Shown here one piece after another: positions 36,645 through 46,015 of a stretch of 64,000 bases of DNA. This DNA comes from Aristolochia californica (taxonomy: Eukaryota > Streptophyta > Magnoliopsida > Piperales > Aristolochiaceae), in contig JARWKL010000008.1 of NCBI GenBank assembly GCA_029961685.1, positions 28,521,619-28,585,618 on the forward strand, given 5' to 3'. Position numbers and translations under genes: made by a program. Each line of letters opens with the position of its first letter. Within the stretch, counting starts at the first letter, position 1. Below the pieces are notes generated by a model. It made no database searches and was not told the origin of the DNA. It saw only the letters and a program-made list of their open reading frames with translations.

Positions 36645-37097
36645 AAGCTGAATTTTGATGGTAGCGCCTTTGGGAACCCGGGTTTGGATGATTTTGGCGG
36701 GGTGATTTTTGATCCAGGCGGCACTGCCATACTCTCTTACTATGGCCCCCTCGGAATTGCTGACTCGACCATTGCTGAGCTCTCTGGTCTCCTTCACGGC
36801 TTGTGTATTTTTAAGGATCGCTTTAGTGGTCTCTTTATCATGGAGGGAGACTCCAAAGTCGTCATCGGATGGTGCTCCACCTCATCCTTCCCCCCGTGGC
36901 GTCACTGGCAGATTTTTCTTGATATTTTGGATATTGTATCCACCATTTCTTGTACTTCGTCTCATATACTTAGATCAGCCATTTCGGTTGCTGATTTGTG
37001 TGCCTAGGTCCCCCCTTCAATCTCTTATTGTTAGGGGAGGTCTCCCTTGATGTATCTTCCCTTTCTTTGAAATAAGTTTATCATCATTAAAAAAAAA
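36645..37097 (+). mobile_element. LINE 3' end, best preserved (copy D)
   Basis: The RNase H frame is open through to ISVADLCA-stop (37007). EGDSKVVIGWC and HILRSAISVADL correspond to the Asp-bearing motifs near the end of plant LINE RNase H. A 3' UTR with TTTGAAATAAG and an A-run follows. No target-site duplication could be seen because the 5' end is not defined. Confidence 0.78.
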
Positions 37098-37181
37098 GTT
37101 GGCTGCCACTAATCTGACTTGCCTCCATGCCTTGGTGTTCAGGCACTAGTCCGTATGTGCCCAGCCTATACGTGCAGTGCC

Positions 37182-37780
37182 TAGGGGTGGCATCGAGTCG
37201 AGCCGAGTTTGAATCTGCATATGTTCAAGCTGGGCTTGATTTAAATACTTCGAACTCAAGCTAGAGCCGAGCCCAGCCTTAAGCTTAAAATTGGAATTGA
37301 GCTTGAGCAAGGTTCAAGCTCCAACCTACATTTAAAACTTTGTATAAAATACAAGTCAAATAAACTATGCATAAAATTATGCATAAATTTTACTTAAAAT
37401 TGGGCATGACCTTTGTACATAAACTCTGCATAAAATTGTCTATAAACTCTGCATAAAATTGTTTATAAACACTGCATAATATTATGCCAATGTGACTTAT
37501 ATAAAAACATGACCTATATACAAAATGTGACTTTTATTTACATTTCCCACTCTCTTGAGCCTAGCCAAACTCGAACTTGTATATGTTCGAGCTTTGCTTG
37601 ATTTGAATACTTTGAACTTGAGTTCGAGCTCAAGCTTAGCTTTGAGACTAAAATTGGAATCGAGCTCTAGCCCAAGAATTTTAACCAAATTTGAGCTCAA
37701 GCTCGAGTCGGGTTTGAACTTTAACCTACATTTAAAACTTTCCATAAAATACATGTTTAATATTAAGTTCAAAGAATCCT
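37182..37780 (+). mobile_element. TAGGGGTG element (copy D)
   Basis: Near-identical to copy C. Confidence 0.45.
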
Positions 37781-38222
37781 AAAAGTATGGAAAACAAATA
37801 GAGATAATCTTGCATATCAGAGTTATTAAGAAACGACTAGATCTATAACTCATAAAGGATCTCAAAATAATTTGTATTGCATAAATTCTGTACTACATTG
37901 CATGGAGAGAATAAGGATGAAGGAGATCAAATGGGAGAAATGAGCTTACCTGTGGCTGACATATATTCCGTGACTTTCGTCTGCAACGCGCAGGTCAGCA
38001 ATGTCTAAATGCGGTTGTGCGATGAAGAGATTGAAAGCGCTGAAGATGGAACATGGCGGAAATAGGTTGAGGAAGGACTGAAATACGAAACTTCCGTAAA
38101 AATCTGAGCATGCATATTACTAGTGGTTGGTAATATGCATGCTCTCTTTTCTTTTCTTTTCCATTTTCCTTGTGCATCCAAACAGGAGAAACCACATTTC
38201 TCTTTTTTTTCTCTCTTATTTT

Positions 38223-38657
38223 TCATGGGCATCGAAACAAGAGAATCGATCTTTTAGTCTCATTCCTCTTCTTGGGTAAATCTTCCTCAACGTTCGTCAT
38301 TTCTGAATAACTGGTGCGCCCAACACTGTCAATAATACCATACGGTTTGACATTGTGCACAGCCCCTTTAGGGAAAAACCTCGCGGAAGGGAGCCAGTCC
38401 TGGTTATGAAAAAACTGAGTCTCATCCCGCTCCGACCACAGATCGTAGCCTCCAGAAAATTGAGACCTGTTAGCCAAAGCCTTCAACTGCTCGTCGGCTT
38501 TGATGGAAAAGAGAGTTGGGGCTCGCTCAAGAACCTCCCACGGTCGCTCAAGCTCAGAAACTGCGGCTCTAAGTTCCACCCTCTGCCTCATTTCGTAAAT
38601 CTGGCACTCACGCCAAAGACAGGCCTTTAGGAGCTGTTTGGCTTTTTTGGCCTGCAT
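38223..38657 (-). CDS. Unrecognised minus-strand ORF, 144 aa (copy D)
   Basis: Fully open, with SELERPWEVLERAPTLF where A and B lack a few residues. The longest intact version together with copy E. Confidence 0.35.
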   Translation of the reverse strand: MQAKKAKQLLKACLWRECQIYEMRQRVELRAAVSELERPWEVLERAPTLFSIKADEQLKALANRSQFSGGYDLWSERDETQFFHNQDWLPSARFFPKGAVHNVKPYGIIDSVGRTSYSEMTNVEEDLPKKRNETKRSILLFRCP

Positions 38658-38872
38658 CCGTTTCCACTGCCATTTCGAGTCTCCGCCGAGGTAGGTACAA
38701 GGCCCCCCACCCAGTTTGTCACGAGGTCAGATGAGCCTAAACTCACTTGGGCTAGCGGAACTCCAACTCCTGTGATGGCCTACCTTCAATTCGTCAAAGG
38801 TAGTACAGCCTCTCACCCCTTAGATCAACGTTGCAAACTCCTTCCTCTCAAATGAAGCACGAGCATTGAAAG

Positions 38873-39137
38873 ATAGAAAGACAATGGAATAGGAAGAGAA
38901 AGTAACCTTGTATTAATACTAGAGAAGATTACAAGGAGTGACCGTCCAAGGTGGAAGGCCAGCACTCCACAAAAACTCTCCCTCTCGTCTATGCTGAATG
39001 AATCTACAAGGGTTGAATGCCTTGGTATTTATAGGCTTCAACCCCTCCCTTCTCTCATGCTTCCGTCCAATGAGAGCAGAGATCCTCCCTTATAAATTCT
39101 CCTTGATTTGATCCTCCATTCAAATCCCTTTATTTGC
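38873..39137 (-). promoter_or_regulatory. LTR-like promoter region (copy E)
   Basis: Minus-strand TATAAATA intact at 39033-39026. Confidence 0.5.
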
Positions 39138-39428
39138 TCCTTTTTTTTAAAATTCATTTTACCATTGTTATTTTCCTTAGACACTTTGTTAGCCGAATCA
39201 TTCTTTCTCTCATATTCGGTTAACTTTTCAGCAGTAGATAAAGCTGAAGCTAATGTTTTTACCTCCCGTGGGCTTAGCAAGAATTGAGAAGACGGGAAGT
39301 AAAGACATTAGCTTCAGCTTTATCTACTGCTGAAAAGTTGACCGAATATGAGAGAAAGAATTATTCGGCTAACAAAGTGCCTAAGGAAAATAACAATGGT
39401 ATAACGAATTTTAAGAAGAAGGAGAAAG
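39138..39428. repeat. Palindrome of Ty3 gag pieces, loop orientation 2 (copy E)
   Basis: Loop at 39268-39293 in the D-type orientation. Read from the plus strand, the loop and right arm form a continuous gag frame WAEQELRRREVKTLAS, so this is the native gag order for the right arm. Confidence 0.85.
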
Positions 39429-40162
39429 GGGAGAAGAAGTCATGGGCAAAGGATGCCAAGGCTAGGCCGGAAGAGAAGAAACGAGGGGACAAATAGAAAA
39501 AGAAGGTCCGTTTGTTTCATATGCGAGGGATTGTCTTAGAAAGAGGTTCCTCAATGCTGCTCAAACTGAGGTGAACAATGAAGGGATTGAGCCTAGGTAT
39601 GGCTCCTTAACACTTCTCCATGCTGTTGTCCATTCAAAGGAGGAAGGCTGCTCCACTTCCGGTAAGACCCTTAAGAGAACTTATTTTTATCTGTCTAACA
39701 CTTGCTGGACGTATTGTTAGAGTAGTGGTGGACACTGGCGCCACCCACAACTTCCTTTCGTCGGTGGAGGCTAGGCGCCTAAATAAACGAGGAGAGAAAG
39801 ATGGGAGCAAAATGAAAGCTGTAAATTCTGCTGCTCGTGAAGTCCAAGGCATTGCCAAGAACGTCCCGGAGGAGATAGGCAAGTGGGTTGGATTTCTGAA
39901 TTTTACTATTGTTGTCATGGATGATTTCAATGTGATTTTGGGAATGGAGTTTTTCACGGTTTGTAAGGCATTTGTAATGCCGCATGTTGGGGTGGTGGGG
40001 ATTATGGACGAGCAAAGTCCTTGTACTATTTCTGAACTTGACAACAATGATGTAACAAAAAAGGACTTAATGCTAGCCCTCCAGCTTAAGAAAGGTCTTA
40101 AGCAGGGCCGCTCTACTTACATTGCTTTTATTTGTGCTGGTAGAGGTCATGCCTACCCCTAA
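39284..40162 (+). pseudogene. Ty3/gypsy gag C-terminus and protease (copy E)
   Basis: The gag frame REVKTLASALSTAEKL runs to a TAG at 39494. After frame changes around the broken knuckle, the aspartic protease is seen: VVDTGATHNFLSSVEARRLN with the DTG catalytic triplet at 39733-39741, then DFNVILGMEFF. The usual zinc knuckle CX2CX4HX4C is deleted in the middle. Order and motifs fit a plant chromovirus-type Ty3 element. Confidence 0.78.
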
Positions 40163-41175
40163 AGAGATACAAGCCGTACTACATGAATATAGAGATGTCA
40201 TGCCTGAACAACTTCCAGCGAGGTTGCCACCTAGGAGAGGGGTGGACCATCGCATAGAGCTTGAGCTCGGAGCAAGAAAGCCAGCACAAGCACCATACCG
40301 AATGGCGCCCAAAGAGTTGGACGAACTGCGAAGACAACTCAGTGAGCTGTTGGACGCTGGGTTCATAAGGCCAAGCAAAGCACCTTATGGGGCCCCTATA
40401 CTGTTTCAGACTAAGAAGGATGGAAGTATGAGACTGCATCGATTGTAGGGCGCTCAACAAGGTAACTATAAAGAATAAGTACCCTATTCCTCTTATCGCA
40501 GATCTCTTTGATCAGTTGAAAGAGGCGCAAGTTTTCTCCAAATTGGATTTTCGAAGTGGTTATTACCAAGTCCGTATTGCTGAAGGAGACGAGGGGAAGA
40601 CTGCTTGTGTAACCAGATATGGGGCTTACGAATTCATGGTAATGTCCGTTGGCCTAACCAATGCACCTGCAACATTTTTCACTCTCATGAGCGAGGTATT
40701 TTCCGAATACTTGGACAAGTTTGTCGTTGTTTATTTTGATGACATCGTGGTGTACAACAAGAGTATGGACGAGCACAAGAAACACCTTCGAAGCGTTGAG
40801 AAATAATCAGCTGTATGTCAAGGAGGAGAAGTGCTCCTTTGGGTTGCAAGAGGTGTCCTTTCTTGGACATTGGATAGGGGAGGACGGATATGGATGGACA
40901 GCAAGAAGGTGGAGGCTGTGCATGACTGGTCGATCCCTTCCAAGGTGATTGAGCTTAGGAGTTTCCATGGTCTTGCAAATTATTACAGGAGGTTTATCAA
41001 GGGCTTCTCAGCTATAGCAGCCCCCTTGACCGACCTTCTCAAGAAAGACCAAAAGTGGCAATGGACGGACTCATGCCAAAGAGCATTCCAACGGCTAAAG
41101 GACACCATGGTGGCTGAACCAGTGCTGCACCTTGCTGATTTCAACAAGCCGTTTGAGGTAAATACAGATGCCTCC
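40122..41175 (+). pseudogene. Ty3/gypsy reverse transcriptase and RNase H start (copy E)
   Basis: [20 protein letters not shown] precedes the RT. Fingers: [20 protein letters not shown]. Palm: [32 protein letters not shown] and the catalytic [10 protein letters not shown]. Then the connection and RNase H start [10 protein letters not shown] 2-bp loss near 40435 (present in copy F) and changes near 40780 and 40880 break the frame. At 41176 it fuses to viral movement protein. Integrase is absent. Confidence 0.85.
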
Positions 41176-41581
41176 AAACAAAAGGATATGAATCCTTTGT
41201 AGGAAATAATCTATTATTATGTATTGGATTCTTAGGAAGATGGACTAGTTCTAGTACCACCAGGTTTAAAGTTAAGGTAGATGATGTAGTAAATGTAATA
41301 GGTAATAAAGGAATCAAATTACTTAAACCTATTAAATATTCTCCAGATATTTTGGTAGGACTAGAATGGAATCTTAAATTTAGAGAAAAAAAAATAATTA
41401 GTCCCGAAGAAAGTATCATGTATACAGACACAAAGGGTAACATAAACATTAGATTTAATAGCTACGAACAGAAAAATACAGAGGACACTGAATCAGCCTC
41501 CAGTGAGAACTATGATTTAGTTAATATTGAATTAGAAACAGATGAAATAATATATCCTAAGGAACTAGAATTAAAACTGGT
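41176..41581 (+). pseudogene. Movement-protein C-terminus fused to Ty3, split by LINE (copy E)
   Basis: Same junction as in copy D. The frame reads through ISPEESIMYTDTKGNINIRF and ESASSENYDLVNIELETDE, then is cut by the LINE at 41581. It resumes after the LINE at 43859 (VERELLHLEEDLIKN). Confidence 0.8.
41567..41581. repeat. Target-site duplication of the LINE, left copy
   Basis: AGAATTAAAACTGGT, identical to 43844-43858. Confidence 0.95.
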
Positions 41582-43843
41582 CTAGAGGGATCAGACAAGG
41601 AGACCCCCTTTCTCCATTTATTTTTACTCTCATTGGAGAATACCTTACCTCTATGATCCGGTTTGCTAAACGTTCGGGTTGGCTCAGTCCTATTTTTTCT
41701 GATCCAATCCAAGACGTCCCCATTCTTCAGTTTGCAGATGATTCTATTCTTTTTGGAGAAGGGTCCATGAGACAAATAAAACGCATGAAAGCTATCTTGA
41801 ATATCTTTGAATTGACGTCTGGTCAAAAGATAAGCTGGGAGAAAACCACAATCTTTGGTTTTAATATTGATGCATCTATTCTCAACTCAATGGCGAACTA
41901 TCTGGGTTGTAAAGTAGCATCAATTCCGAGTACATATCTGGGCTTACCTTCGACTCCTTTCCTGCCTTCGAAAAATTCCTGGTTTCCGGTTGTTGAGAGG
42001 CTTGAGAAGCGTCTGGCTTCTTGGAAAGGAAAATTTTTACCCAAAGCTGGTAAACTGGTTCTAATTAAATCATGCCTTCATGGAATACCTTCCTATTTCT
42101 TATCTTTGTACAATTGTCCAGCTTCTATTCGGGATAGAATTGAATTTTTGAAAAGAAGATTTTTATGGGATGGGCCAAATGGGGAAAAAAAGGTTAATCT
42201 TGTAAAATGGGTTGATGTTTGTAAACCAATTGTAATGGGGGGCCTCGGGATTCGTGACGTTGCTACCACCAACAAGTCTCTGCTACTAAAGTGGGTTTGG
42301 AAGTACAACATGCAACCCAATCTACTGTGGCGCCGAATGGTTGCAAGTAAATCAGGAAAAGAGAGAGGTTGGTGGACGGAGGGGGGAAGATTTTACAAGT
42401 TATCCCCTGTTTGGAAGAAAATTGCCAAACTCTTACCTTGCTTCAAAGCCGCCGTCAAATGCTATATTGGAAGTGGTGAAAGTACTCTTTTCTGGTCCGA
42501 TTGGTGGATCGGGACTAGTTCCTTAGAGGAAAGTTATCCTCTTTTATTCCAGCTGTCAAGATCTCGAAGTTCAATGATTTCTGACCATTGGCAGTCCTCG
42601 GGTGGGTGGAATCTTCATCTCAGACGGGCATTAAATGACTCTGAAACTGTTGAAGCAACTGGCCTGATCAATTTACTTTCTGGTGTGGCCTTAAAAAATT
42701 CTTCCGATATCCTCATCTGGACACCCAACAAACAAGGTATGTTCTCTTCAGCCTCAACGTACCATCATTTGATTTCCTACCATCCTCTTCACGCAGAACA
42801 TCCTGTTACTTTTGCTTGGTCGCTCCCGATTCCTCCTCGCATCAAATTTTTCATCTGGACGGTATGTCTTAAAATTTTTTTAACTTCTGACGCTTTGCAA
42901 AGACGAGGCATTAATATTCCCAATCCAGAATGCCCATTTTGCAACACATCTCCTGAAACAGCAGATCATACGCTTTTGCATTGCGAATATGCTCATAAGA
43001 TTTGGACCGAATTAATGGACAAGATCGGTTTATTATATTGCCCTTCGCAAGATTTGCTAAACACTATTTATACTTTGGTTAGCTCCCATCCTCCGAAGTT
43101 AGGGAAAATCTTAATATCTTGTTGTGTTGGACACATTGTGTGGAATTTATGGAAAGAAAGAAATAATCGCAAATTCAATCAGAAATCTATTCCTCGGAAT
43201 ATTCTCTGTGATCAGATAGTTGGTCAAGTTAGCTCTTGGGTTCTCCTTCGCAAAGAATTCTGTGATCTAAGAGCAACAAATATGAGGGAAAATTGGAGAA
43301 ATGTTGCGAAAATGTCTCTTATTTCGAAGGCTCCTATTATGATAGAATGGACTAGACCTCCTCCTGGACACTTTAAATTAAATTTTGATGGAAGTGCTTT
43401 CGGTTGTCCGGGCCCAGCCGGATTTGGTGGAGTAATTCATGATGATCAAGCAAATCTTCTCTACACTTATGCGGGTCCAATTGGAGTATCAGACTCTACT
43501 TGTGCGGAATTACATGGCTTGCTCAACGGGCTGAAACTCTTCAAACAAAAAAAGGACGGTGCTCTCTTGATTGAAGGGGATTCTCAAGTTATTATAAATT
43601 GGTGCTCCAAGCCTTCAAAACCTCCTTGGCGTCATTGGAAGATTTATGATGAAATCTGTAATTTAACTTCTGATTTATTATGTACTTGGAAACATGTACC
43701 AAGATCTGCTAATCATTTAGCCGATGTTCAAGCTAAAAAAGGCGTTACCCTCCAACATCTTGTTGTGGAGGAAATGTCTTTTTAGTTTTTTAGTTTGTAT
43801 TTTATCTCTTTTGAATGCATTTACAACTCTTCTCAAAAAAAAA
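41582..43843 (+). mobile_element. 5'-truncated LINE inserted in viral ORF
   Basis: Non-LTR retrotransposon flanked by a perfect 15-bp target-site duplication, AGAATTAAAACTGGT, at 41567-41581 and 43844-43858. It ends in a run of about nine A. The 5' end lies inside the RT domain, the usual result of incomplete target-primed reverse transcription. Copy D has the uninterrupted target (one mismatch) at 25924-25938, so the insertion is later than the split of D and E. Confidence 0.95.
41584..43785 (+). CDS. LINE ORF2 C-terminal part: RT, zf-RVT, RNase H
   Basis: Open for about 733 codons without a stop. Starts at RGIRQGDPLSPF (RT motif), followed by the catalytic FADD in LQFADDSILFGEG, LGCKVASIPSTYLGLP and FLWDGPNGEKKVNLVKWVDV of the thumb. 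A zf-RVT zinc-binding domain is at about residues 390-480 (PPRIKFFIWTVCL, ECPFCNTSPETADHTLLHCE). It ends in an RNase H domain (LNFDGSAFGCPGPAGFGG, AELHGLLNGLKLF, EGDSQVIINWC, HVPRSANHLAD). No own start codon or endonuclease domain, so not functional alone. The open frame marks a young insertion. Confidence 0.92.
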   Translation, partial: RGIRQGDPLSPFIFTLIGEYLTSMIRFAKRSGWLSPIFSDPIQDVPILQFADDSILFGEGSMRQIKRMKAILNIFELTSGQKISWEKTTIFGFNIDASILNSMANYLGCKVASIPSTYLGLPSTPFLPSKNSWFPVVERLEKRLASWKGKFLPKAGKLVLIKSCLHGIPSYFLSLYNCPASIRDRIEFLKRRFLWDGPNGEKKVNLVKWVDVCKPIVMGGLGIRDVATTNKSLLLKWVWKYNMQPNLLWRRMVASKSGKERGWWTEGGRFYKLSPVWKKIAKLLPCFKAAVKCYIGSGESTLFWSDWWIGTSSLEESYPLLFQLSRSRSSMISDHWQSSGGWNLHLRRALNDSETVEATGLINLLSGVALKNSSDILIWTPNKQGMFSSASTYHHLISYHPLHAEHPVTFAWSLPIPPRIKFFIWTVCLKIFLTSDALQRRGINIPNPECPFCNTSPETADHTLLHCEYAHKIWTELMDKIGLLYCPSQDLLNTIYTLVSSHPPKLGKILISCCVGHIVWNLWKERNNRKFNQKSIPRNILCDQIVGQVSSWVLLRKEFCDLRATNMRENWRNVAKMSLISKAPIMIEWTRPPPGHFKLNFDGSAFGCPGPAGFGGVIHDDQANLLYTYAGPIGVSDSTCAELHGLLNGLKLFKQKKDGALLIEGDSQVIINWCSKPSKPPWRHWKIYDEICNLTSDLLCTWKHVPRSANHLADVQAKKGVTLQHLVVEEMSF

Positions 43844-43858
43844 AGAATTAAAACTGGT
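43844..43858. repeat. Target-site duplication of the LINE, right copy
   Basis: AGAATTAAAACTGGT directly after the A-run. Confidence 0.95.
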
Positions 43859-45450
43859 AGAAAGAGAACTTCTTCACCTGGAAGAAGATCTGATAAAAAA
43901 CAAGAGGATAAAAGAAGAAGAATACTTGTATTACGACAGTGAAATGAACATTAGAATAGGAAAAATGCCTTTAGAACCAAAAGAAGATGAAACCTTTAGT
44001 ATCAAAGAGTATATGGATGAAGAAAGTTCTACTAATATTCCTGGAAGTAGTTATACTACGTATCCAAGACCTCCACCTAGAGAAGTATATTATTCAGGCA
44101 ACATGCCTAGGATTCCTTATAGTGAACCCATAAATTTGGATAGAAAAATACATCCAAAGGGAAAACAGAAAAGAAATAGAAAGACCTATAACTTTTCAGG
44201 AAAAGGGCAAAGGAAAAATTCTTAATCTTTCAGCCCATGATCCTCAAGAATGGACAACTGTATTAGACCTTTGGAAAAACCAAGTAGTATCAGATTATAT
44301 CTAGAACTTTTCATCCCAAGATGTAGAAGAAATGTATAGGTACTTGGATACACTCCTAGGAGAAAGCGTTAAAGCTTTATGGGAAAGCTACAAAAGAAGT
44401 AATCCAGAAGAATTTGGTCATTTAATGGGCCTAGGATCCAACCCTTATAATTTTGTTAACAAAGTTTACCAGTTAGTAAAAGGAGATGACCCTAATTTAG
44501 GTTCTAGAACACTACAAAAAGATGTTGTAGTTTACTTAGAACAACTTAGTTTACATAATTATAAATATATTAAAAAATTCCTACAAAACTACTTTTATTA
44601 TACCTGCATTTCAGGTAATGCCTTTAACAAAGACTTAGGAATCAAATTATTTAGAAAACTACCTGGAGCTTTAGGAAAAGAAATTTATGACAATGGCAAA
44701 ACATAGAATCAGCAAACCCTACATCGGTATACTCCATCGGACAGAGAACAAAATTCATTATGACAGTTCTCCAAGAAAAATGTACAGATATCTAGATACA
44801 AAGACAGCTTAAGGGAAATGACTTTGGCTTCTGCAAACAGATATATACTACTCAAGCTTATGGTCTAAAAGATTAAAGACAAAAACCTAGAAATAAAAGA
44901 TATTTTAAGAAAGGATATTTTATCCGAAGATCTAAGAGTAGAAAGCCTTACCTGAACAAAGACAGACATGTCAGAAGATACAACCCAAAAAGAACTTATA
45001 AAAATAAATTATCATGTTATATTTGTGGTCAGACAGAACACTTAGCCAACACTTGCCATAAAAGACAGAACATTAATTCTAGAAGATCCACCCTTGTAGA
45101 AAACGTACAACAAGATCTTATAGAAGTAGATGAATATATGTCAGACACAGAATCCATCTATAGTATTGTAAGCATACCCAATGCTCCTTTAGATACATCA
45201 AACTCTGATGAAGATCTTGTCCTAGACCTTAATATTGAAGAAAACCTTGACCTTATGGATACAGTAATAGAATGTACCCATACCTGGTCCTGGAATACTG
45301 GTTTAGACAGTAACCCCTGCTTTAAATGCTCCTGGTATCCTCGTAAGAAACAAAGAGCAATATGCACTCAATGTTTCCTAGAAGCTTGTATTCCTTGCTT
45401 AAAACTCTTAGGTATTGAACATGTAGAATCCCTAATCATAATAAGGTATA
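43859..45450 (+). pseudogene. Pararetroviral coat-protein region (copy E)
   Basis: Linker (43860-44100), capsid core (44230-44710), basic stretch (44880-45000), CCHC knuckle CYICGQTEHLANTC at 45016-45057, acidic DTSNSDEDLVLDLN, then the second Cys motif at 45318-45398: CFKC, 11 residues, CTQC, 4 residues, CIPC. This CX2CX11CX2CX4CX2C pattern is the one described for badnavirus and tungrovirus coat proteins. Frameshifts near 44215 and 44700 and stops (44302, 44875) are partly shared with copy D. Confidence 0.87.
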
Positions 45451-45460
45451 CAATACTAAA

Positions 45461-46015
45461 TTGTAAATTATGGCCAGAAAAATAGAAAACTGTGAGGCAG
45501 AAATAACTCTTCTCAAACATAGATTAGATACAATAGAAAAAGATTCTTATGATGGTATCACTGTAGGATTAGAAGAACCAGAAACTTCCTACGTATGTAA
45601 CCAAGATAAATCTTTTTCCGGTATCCTTGTTAGAGCAAAGATTATTTTCCCTAACAAACAATCCCTCGTGTTAGATGCTTTAGTAGATTCCGGCTGTACC
45701 AAATGTATTATCCATAGAAGATTAGTTCCTCCTCAGTTCCTTAAGAAAACCAATAAACAAGTGTTTAGCCAACATGTAGATGGTACCTATAACCCGTATA
45801 CAACCTATTTTGATGAAGGCAAAATCCAGTTCTTTACCAACTGTTCAACTTTTTCTGGATCTTTTCCTTTACCTTTAACATGGGTTAGAGATCTCAAACT
45901 CAACGTAGACTTTATTTTAGTTCTTAATTTTATTCTTCATAACAATGGTTCTCTTTACTCCTTGTTTGCAATGTCCTTTTTACCACTATCTTTAGAATTA
46001 ATGTTCTGTCTTTGA
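45461..46015 (+). pseudogene. Pararetroviral protease region, best preserved (copy E)
   Basis: Open for 181 codons from 45470: coiled coil, DSG active site in ALVDSGCTKCIIHRRL, Gln codon kept at the place of the TAA of copies A-C, and LVLNFILHNNGS (LG to LV). It is joined to the coat-protein region upstream and ends at the snap-back junction. Reverse transcriptase and RNase H of this virus are absent here and everywhere else in the window. Confidence 0.82.

Larger units (their letters stand above)
24463..38872. repeat. Composite repeat copy D, long form
   Basis: Fourth direct copy, about 14.4 kb. It differs from A-C in having a Ty3 reverse-transcriptase piece fused to the viral MP C-terminus and a nearly complete coat-protein to protease stretch (25562-28080). 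It also has the longest leader array, seven near-full units plus two partial ones (28112-34935). Its right end is a close sister of copy C. Confidence 0.88.

Noticed and set aside
39634..41177. Several minus-strand frames of 60-137 codons opposite the Ty3 protease and RT
   Set aside because: They are shadows of the plus-strand pol gene, without motifs of their own.
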